From Mesaphorura yosii (lineage: Eukaryota; Arthropoda; Collembola; Poduromorpha; Tullbergiidae): 64,000 nucleotides of DNA. Location: assembly GCA_009869945.1 (NCBI GenBank), contig WIXG01000042.1, forward strand, positions 62,001-126,000. The letters run 5' to 3'. Each line of letters starts with the position of its first letter. Positions within the stretch are counted from its first letter, which is position 1. The notes under the pieces were generated by a model. It did not search any database and had not been told where the DNA came from. It saw only the letters and a list, made by a program, of their open reading frames with translations. Position numbers and translations under genes: made by a program. This document shows, one piece after another, positions 57,801 through 64,000 of the stretch.

Positions 57801-57858
57801 TGAGGTACAGAAGGCCAGGATTATTCCGAGTTGCAGCAAACAATTGCTGCAGATTCAT
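54814..57858 (-). CDS. GMC oxidoreductase family protein with altered catalytic motifs
   Basis: FAD-dependent glucose-methanol-choline oxidoreductase family. Exons from the start: 57675-57858, 56999-57198, 56887-56917 (31 bases), 56652-56810, 56350-56481, 55967-56262, 55495-55900, 55328-55423, 55034-55262, 54814-54967; 628 residues, all phases agree. An N-terminal hydrophobic stretch (GLLYLMFPIFFQSAIYF) precedes the FAD-binding sequence (FDFIVVGGGSTGSVVANRL, then LLLEAGG). GMC marks follow: WPSGKGLGGSGLIHGMIYIRG, ARKEVILSAGAIQSSKILMLSGIGP, and LPVGQSLQD. In the C-terminal motif the usual HxxGTCxMG reads YKYGGTAPIG, so the catalytic His is Lys and the conserved Cys and Met are gone. The last exon keeps DP.AVVDSRLRV and VVDGSV. 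The 56350 donor (G/GTTCTT) is weak. It is probably a non-catalytic or changed-activity member. Confidence 0.88.
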
Positions 57859-60800
57859 CCTGGAACAGCAGCAGAAGCAAGATAGGTGTCTGGAGTGTTC
57901 GTCTTGGATGACACTGACACTGAAACAAGTGGTCGATTCATTGAAGAAAACACGACACAAGCCACGGGTTCACAACGCCGGATGAAATCAGCAAACATTC
58001 TCCATTTTCACGGCAAATTCTTTCAAAAGGTTGCACGGAGACATTCTGCCTTGGATTGACTACGTCAACTGATTAACTTCGAGTAGGATGAACCGCCGTA
58101 ATATACCACAATCAGTCCCATTATGCCGCCAACACACCAGCAGCAGTAATAACAATTGGAATGGAAGTGATCTGTCGTCCCTCAGTCCAAGTTTTGAATC
58201 GTGACCTGGTTAAATTACTGATGTACTACCCCAAAATGAAGTACTACCACAATTCTTCAATTACTTAATCTGAAAGGGTGCATTATGTCTCATGTTTTAC
58301 GTACTTCCTATCAGTTTTCGGAATTGCACACATGTGCTCGCAATAAACTTGCACTTTCGTTACGATACAATGCTAAAACTTCTCTTGGCCGGCCATTGTA
58401 TCGTACATCGTACAAGCATTAAAGGAAGGAACCCCACGCCACCACGCCACAATCAGAAGGATACCACAAATTTTGCAGCATAATAGTTTAATGTCGAGAG
58501 AATTAATTTTCTTGCTGAAACTTGAAGTTGAAAGTGAATTATATAATGGGCATTGTTATGCAATCTTTGTCTTAAGGCATGGGAAGCACTCGCACTCGGC
58601 AGCCGCACGCGAGGAGCAGCGGCAACAGGTACGCACCCATAAATATTTATGATTAATACGTTCTCAAATCATTGACCAACCCATGCAATCATGTCAGTGA
58701 CAATATCGTGGTAATGGGGACACCATACACCATCCTGTTCTATTTGGGATAAGTGAAGAGGCTGCAATGCGGTGTTAAGTGATTTGACTTTAAGAAATTG
58801 TTTTTATGGAGAGGACGCAATGCGCAATATGCTATAAAATAAAATACAGGAAATGCGAGTGCCACTACGACTGTGACGTGGTTAAGTCCGACTGCGTAAT
58901 CGTAGACAAATCACGTTGTCAGTCTCGCGAATGAACCAATAATGCAGCGACAAATTCATCAACATGATTTAGAGTTAGGCGGCGCCGACAGTCGTCACAC
59001 AACGACAGCGACAACATGAACATGCTGTCTAGTAGAAATGATTGAGAAGGAGATTAGGCTACAAATTGGATCGAGTGCGTACAATTTCATAATTACACAA
59101 TCATTAAAATCACTCATTTATTCTACAGACACCGTCATAGCCCCACACACCTTAAGCCCAAGTATTGTTTTACGCCAGACAGAGCACCCAAAACAAACAC
59201 AAGACGCAAAGTACAAAAGCATAATTGCAATTGTGGTAGATTTGCGGCGATTATTGTTCTCAACATTGTGGGCTTGATGGGAGAACCCAAAACGAGTAAA
59301 GATTTATTGCAAAAACTGGTTTATAAATCTTTACACTTGTACTAATTCGTATTCTCCCACAGCACATGTTGGATGGACGGATGTATGAAGAATTTGCAAT
59401 TGTGGTTCTTAGGCACCAAAAATCGTAACGAAAGTGAAACTTTCTGTTTCCGCTGTGGCTGTACCACACACAGCATTCGTTGAGATTGCCCTCATCTTCG
59501 GCACGGTATGCATTACGTACCCTAGTTCCGATCAGACAGGAATTGCCCATAACGACATCCACTGCACTTCTTAATGAAGGGATACATTTATTAAATAGCA
59601 GGTGAGGTAAAGGCAAATTATAGGCTAAGGTGTCAAAATGACCAAATCAAATTGAGTCTAACCTGAATCTTCCAGATGCGAATAACCACTCGTGATTCAT
59701 CAGTACTCCACCTTTCCTAATTAAATAACAACGAGCTACTTGCACGAAATTGACATCTTGTTTGCATTCCTGTTCTACCTGTATCGTTAATTATGAAATT
59801 ATGAGCTATTAAGAATTGTCAATTAGCACCACATCCGTCATGCATTGACGCGGCTTTGGTAGAGAACTATCGATGCTGTGTGTCAAAATCGATCGGATCA
59901 TGCATCATGCTAATGCAACATTAATTTTAAGTTAACAAGTCCATTTCATGCCCGACTTCCATTAATTCCTTGTTTTCACACGAGTTGATGTGCGAAGGAC
60001 AAGTTTTATTCCTGTTTCACATGACGTTGCACTTCTCACGTCAAGAAATTGCATATGCAAATGCCAAATTGTCTTGCATTTCGCAGCCGAAATCTTCCAT
60101 TTCTTCGTCTGCCTGAAACAGTTTGAACCTGCACATTGCACTTCTGGTTGAGCAACATTGAAATCACGTTGCGTGCATGATGACTGGCTCTCACAGGGTA
60201 GACTAATGGTAAAATTCGCAATCACTTGAGCCTGATGCGACGCTTATTACCTCAAAGTGTCATCATGAAAGTAACAAATGAAGTAATTCAGTCATGCTGT
60301 GTGAGGTGTTAATGTGTAATTAAAACAATTACGAATTTCAGGATGACAAACGTTTCTCACATTTCACACGTTTGTGTTGCAGTTGGGAGCTATGCTTTTG
60401 CTTTTGCTGTCGAAATGCGGAATCTTCTCATCATTTTGTCAAGTTGATTGTGCTATGCTTTCGCTTTTCGTGTTTACCAGGAATCTTAACTACTGAATGC
60501 GTTAAGACTTGGCCGCCCAACAGAAATGATTCCTGGAAAACAGGAGTCCCGGGAGGACCACCAATCGTCAACTCCTGTCTATCAATGTTGAGAGACGTCT
60601 AGATTTACTGTTTTATATTTAATGTGTTGACTTTGATGGAGGAAATTAATAATTCTTCAGTGAGTCTAAAATTACTATGTAACAATTAGCAGGTGCTACT
60701 TTCTGAGTAATTTGCATTTTCCGTCTGTATATAACAACAATGAACTTGAACTTCGGAGTCAATCGCAAGTCGATACTCTGCCGAGTAACATTTATCTTTA

Positions 60801-60900
60801 TTTCCACGAGTTCGCAAAACAAAACACGGTGACGAAATGTGTTCATGTGCGCTTGTGCTTATTTTCGAGTTCGTCGTCACAGTTGACTAGTGACTATAAA
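57859..60900. other. Gene-free stretch between the GMC gene and DM4/12-like gene 2
   Basis: About 3 kb between two divergent genes. It should hold both promoters. I see no coding sequence, repeat or RNA gene I can support. Confidence 0.35.
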
Positions 60901-62037
60901 ATGTGCACTAGCCGTTATCTGCCTGCAGAAGATCACTGTACAGTTATAACACATGCTAATAAGACGAATACAATTACTCGCTTCGGGAGCAGGTCAGCCG
61001 TCTTCGGACGCTTTAAGAAATGGTTTAGTGTGAACACGAAATGGACGATTTGTATTCAAGTAGCCGTAATCGTACTCATGGTTGGCACTCCGACATGCTC
61101 AGCTAGAAGTACGGCAAGCACCACAGAGTGGGTCAGCTCCTGGTCTACAAATTCCGTCCCCATCATTCGCCAAGACAGTCATGAGACAAGTCATTCACCT
61201 GCTCTACAAAGTAGTCCAAGATTACTTTTTGCCAACCATCCAGACGGTTCTCAGTCCATTATTGGAACGTGGTTTTCTTTTACAAGATTTACAGTCATGA
61301 TGGCTTTCTTTGGCACTTCTTTCCTACTCGCATGTGCTGCAACCGCCGTGTACTACGTTCTATTCGTAGTTACTGAACCGACTCAGCATGGAAGGTAGGG
61401 CAATCAACGTCCTTGTGTTCTTTTGAATCCAAATAATCTTGCGATTCTTAATCTTGTGCAGCGTGCTTGGAAGAGCCTTGAACAGCAGCCCGGCGTCAGG
61501 CTCGTTGTTGCAGGCGTCCTCAAATCATTGGACATTTGCTCACATTCTGCAACTAATTCACTTAGCGTATGACACGTACTCGAAGCTTGATCTTCAGAAT
61601 ATCGAATGTCAGGAGAAGATTCTCTGCGAGTTTCAGCGTACAGACAACGATCCACCGGATCTGAACTCCCGTAATGGCAATGACAATGACGTAGCAGCGA
61701 GCACGCTTGAGAATAGCAAGAATGAGGTTGTCAGGAACTTTATGAGAAAAGTGTCGAATTTCTTATTGTAAGCCAACTGACTGCACCGTAAACTCAGATT
61801 GCTGAATATCAATATTATTGCCTTTATATTTTCAGTTATTTGGACATATTCAAGTCAATTCCCAACTTGAAGGAGTATCAAGAAGCTATTCGGGTGGGAC
61901 AGTATGACGGTGACGGCGACGGCTACGGGAATGGCAATCGTAGCATAAACGACGTTTCAATATGTGATGAAATCTATTCAGGTTGCAGATTTTCTGTACG
62001 AAAGTTTAATACACATTACAAACGATTATTCGGATAA
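60901..62037 (+). CDS. Membrane protein with a four-cysteine DM4/12-like module, gene 2
   Basis: Exons: 60901-61394, 61462-61767, 61836-62037 (TAA); 333 residues. The frame is open upstream, but ATG 60901 is the best start. Exon 1 has a hydrophobic segment that could be an internal signal or anchor (WTICIQVAVIVLMVGTPTC), a Ser/Thr-rich part, and a second helix (FTVMMAFFGTSFLLACAATAVYYVLFVV). The module in exons 2 and 3 matches gene 1: YSKLDLQNIECQEKILCEF, then FLFYLDIFKSIPNLKEY, then YQEAIRVGQ..SICDEIYSGCRFSV. Four cysteines sit at the same places, and both introns are phase 2 at the same positions as in gene 1. An acidic, Asn-rich insert and a Gly/Asp-rich loop (YDGDGDGYGNGN) are specific to this copy. 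Confidence 0.75.
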
Positions 62038-62445
62038 TAAATCGAATCTTATTGGGCATTTTTGGGACTGGGTCCATACTTTTTATTCGGCTATCCTTCC
62101 ATCCTCAATCCACAAATCAGCATGTCATACGGTGGAGAAAACAGATGAAACAAAAATCTCATCTTTCTGTGCTTCTCTCAGATGTACTGCAGTTGTAGCA
62201 TACGAGGGCGAATTTAAACAAATTGAAAAATTGTGTTGTCGGGCCTCAACTGCTCTCGCGAATTTATGGTTAATTATTTTAATTCGTTGTTTGATGTGGT
62301 TCTGTATTGTGGCTGCTAGACTTTAGTCTTCATCTGCTAACCAAAATTGGGTAAGATAGATTTGATTGCCCGAATTATTCGTGAAGTCATGTTTAGTTGC
62401 AGATAACTGAGGATACTGATATCCTATCTTTTTTAGGGAAGAAGT
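62038..62445. other. Spacer upstream of TAF10
   Basis: An AATAAA overlaps the stop of the preceding gene. A pyrimidine tract with TTTTTTAG ends at about 62435, just before the TAF10 start, and could be the acceptor of a noncoding 5' exon of TAF10. Confidence 0.4.
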
Positions 62446-63145
62446 ATGGATAGACCCGAATGTAATTTGGAGGGGCAAGCCCCACCGGATCCAGTACAGT
62501 CAGGCTTTGGACTGGATATTAAAACAGAAGTTATGGCTGATCCACCCCCAGCCCAGCCAGTGCCTGGACTTGAACCTGCACTAATTACACCCGATGTTAA
62601 AACGGAAATGATGGAAACTGACGAACTTGCAGCTGATGAACCCACGTCTTCAACACAGGAGCCCAAGCCTGACGAAGTTGATGACGATGATAATACTTTG
62701 GTCTCAGACTCCGACACTGGCGGTGAAGCTTGTGAAGACCTCGAGTCGGCCAGCTTTAGCGTAACAAAGTTACTGGAGCAGGTCGAAGCCTACAAGCCTG
62801 TTGTAAGTTAATTGACGTGGTAATTCGATGGCAGAGCAAAATGTTAAATCCATGTATCTTAATTTTCTCCACTAGATTCCGGAGTCGATCACAAATTACC
62901 TGCTTCACATGACTGGCTTTGAATCGGGTGATCCAAGAGTGTCCAAACTGATCTCCATTGCCTCACAAAAATTCATCTCTGATATTTTGAACGACGCCTT
63001 CACGCATTGCAAACTACGAACCGCTGCCCCAATTGGGGGAAAAACCAAATCTAAGGACAAGAAGTATGTGCTCACAATGGAAGATTTGGTGCCAGTTCTT
63101 AGCGATTATGGAATAACTGTTAAGAAGCCCCCGTACTTTGTATGA
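62446..63145 (+). CDS. TAF10: Transcription initiation factor TFIID subunit 10
   Basis: Histone-fold subunit shared by TFIID and SAGA, acting in RNA polymerase II initiation. Exons: 62446-62802 and 62876-63145 (TGA), phase 0; 208 residues. The N-terminal half is acidic and disordered (EVDDDDNTLVSDSDTGGE). The conserved C-terminal half is unmistakable: LLEQVEAYKPVIPESITNYLL, then GFESGDPRVSKLISIASQKF, then ISDILNDAFTHCKLR, then KSKDKKYVLTMEDLVPVLSD and YGITVKKPPYF at the end. The intron lies at the start of the histone fold (KPV/IPES). It converges on exportin-1, with 183 bases between stop codons. Confidence 0.97.
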
Positions 63146-63328
63146 AACTTGTGTTATTATTGGTCGAAGCATATACTTACTTAGGTACTTAAGATTAGAT
63201 TCACAACCAGTAAGAGTGAGCAATAGCAAAATCGGTTTTATAAAGAATGAATTTATTCTAATTTGCTCTCAACATTTAATTTATACTTCTCTGTATGTAA
63301 AGTGCTATTAAATATGTTTCATAAATGT

Positions 63329-64000
63329 CTAATCCTGCATCTCTTCCTCCGCAATCTCGTGCGGGTTGAGGATGCCAGGCACTTGTGCTTGGAGGGCACG
63401 CTTCTCGGCCTCGGCTGCTCGTAATGCGGCGTCACGCTCCTCGAAAAACAAGTCGGAATCATCTTGCCCGCTGAATTCTCGGGTCTGTACCAGAAAATCG
63501 CGCAGGTGCTCCTTAAATGCAGCAAGGTCCATGTCCAGGTTGAAGAAGCCAACGACAGTTAGTTTCAGCTGCATCTCGGTTAGATGTGGAAAAGCAGTCT
63601 TCAGCAAGTTGCCCACATACTCCTTCACGAAGAGAACGTTGTCGTAGCCGGCCGGTTGCTCCGGGGAGAGAGGGAATGACAGAATTCCGTTTTCTACAAT
63701 TTGAAACAAGTAGGCCAGGATGGTGGCGTGCATCGACAGACCAGCGGAATGGCTGCTGTCTGTGAGCACTCCGAAAATCCTCTTCAGCACATCGAGGTAG
63801 TAAAGTTGATAAAACCCTTGTTTCTGCTCAGCGTTGGCGATAGTTACGAAGTTCTGAAGCAGCATATGAAGAATACTGAGACTTGTGTCGGCCACATTTC
63901 TCATTGTGTGTTGAATGCCCCAAATGATAGAATCGTAGATTAATTTGAACTGTTCTGGCTTGGTGTTGAGGAATGCAGGGAAGCAGTGCGTGTTGATGGC
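63329..64000 (-). CDS. XPO1: Exportin-1 (CRM1), C-terminal part, cut off by the window edge
   Basis: Exportin-1 carries proteins with leucine-rich nuclear export signals, and snRNA and ribosomal cargo, out of the nucleus with RanGTP. Only the last 223 residues are here, in one uninterrupted frame running off the right edge (stop TAG at 63329-63331). Clear family sequence: INTHCFPAFLNTKPEQFKLI, MRNVADTSLSILHMLLQN, FGVLTDSSHSAGLSMHATIL, KTAFPHLTEMQLKLTVVGFF, FKEHLRDFLVQTREFSGQD, and the end VPGILNPHEIAEEEMQD, equivalent to the C-terminal regulatory helix and acidic tail. Possible poly(A) signal on the minus strand near 63252. Confidence 0.97.
   Translation of the reverse strand, partial: AINTHCFPAFLNTKPEQFKLIYDSIIWGIQHTMRNVADTSLSILHMLLQNFVTIANAEQKQGFYQLYYLDVLKRIFGVLTDSSHSAGLSMHATILAYLFQIVENGILSFPLSPEQPAGYDNVLFVKEYVGNLLKTAFPHLTEMQLKLTVVGFFNLDMDLAAFKEHLRDFLVQTREFSGQDDSDLFFEERDAALRAAEAEKRALQAQVPGILNPHEIAEEEMQD

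Overview
This is a nuclear genomic window from an arthropod, most likely a hexapod. The genes have short GT-AG introns, about 60 to 150 bases, and AATAAA signals. They include an arthropod gustatory receptor, an insect-type GMC oxidoreductase and proteins that resemble the arthropod DM4/12 domain. A springtail would fit, but that is a guess and the sequence does not settle it. I assembled the gene models by eye from reading frames, splice consensus, intron phase and family similarity remembered from general knowledge. No database search was run.

Layout. At 1-7.1 kb lie a TNF-superfamily ligand (+, 5' end cut off), SPEF1 (+), a CEP19-like gene (-) that is interrupted by a 499-bp inverted-repeat insertion, and CLNS1A/pICln (+). 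At 10-15.2 kb is an MFSD6-like transporter (+) with a small secreted-protein gene nested on the opposite strand of its second intron. At 16-24.1 kb are a secreted protein with a duplicated module and three Orai calcium-channel paralogues (all -). A UBE2V-type ubiquitin-conjugating variant (+) sits between the second and third Orai, and a second ~497-bp inverted-repeat element sits between the first and second. At 25.9-35.1 kb are an intronless gustatory receptor, two tandem M14A carboxypeptidases, a furin-type secreted proprotein and a PMP3-family membrane peptide. At 35.4-41.5 kb are a Tudor-domain protein (-) and ZC3H14/Nab2 (+).

The 45.5-62 kb region holds four secretory-pathway genes with transmembrane segments. 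Two of them are clear paralogues of each other and carry a four-cysteine DM4/12-like module. A GMC oxidoreductase (-) with altered catalytic motifs lies among them. The window ends with TAF10 (+) and the last coding exon of exportin-1 (-), which runs off the edge.

Functional themes. SPEF1 and CEP19 are neighbouring ciliary/centriolar genes that converge. CLNS1A, TAF10, UBE2V, ZC3H14 and XPO1 are housekeeping genes (snRNP assembly, transcription, ubiquitin signalling, poly(A) binding, nuclear export). The lineage-specific content is the Orai triplication, the carboxypeptidase pair, the secreted small proteins and the DM4/12-like cluster. The most striking feature is the insertion in the CEP19-like gene. 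It has 6-bp target duplications and 5'-AG termini, it splits one reading frame, and it creates candidate splice sites at its own junction. Long stretches (7.1-10, 41.5-45.5 and 57.9-60.9 kb) show no gene I can support.
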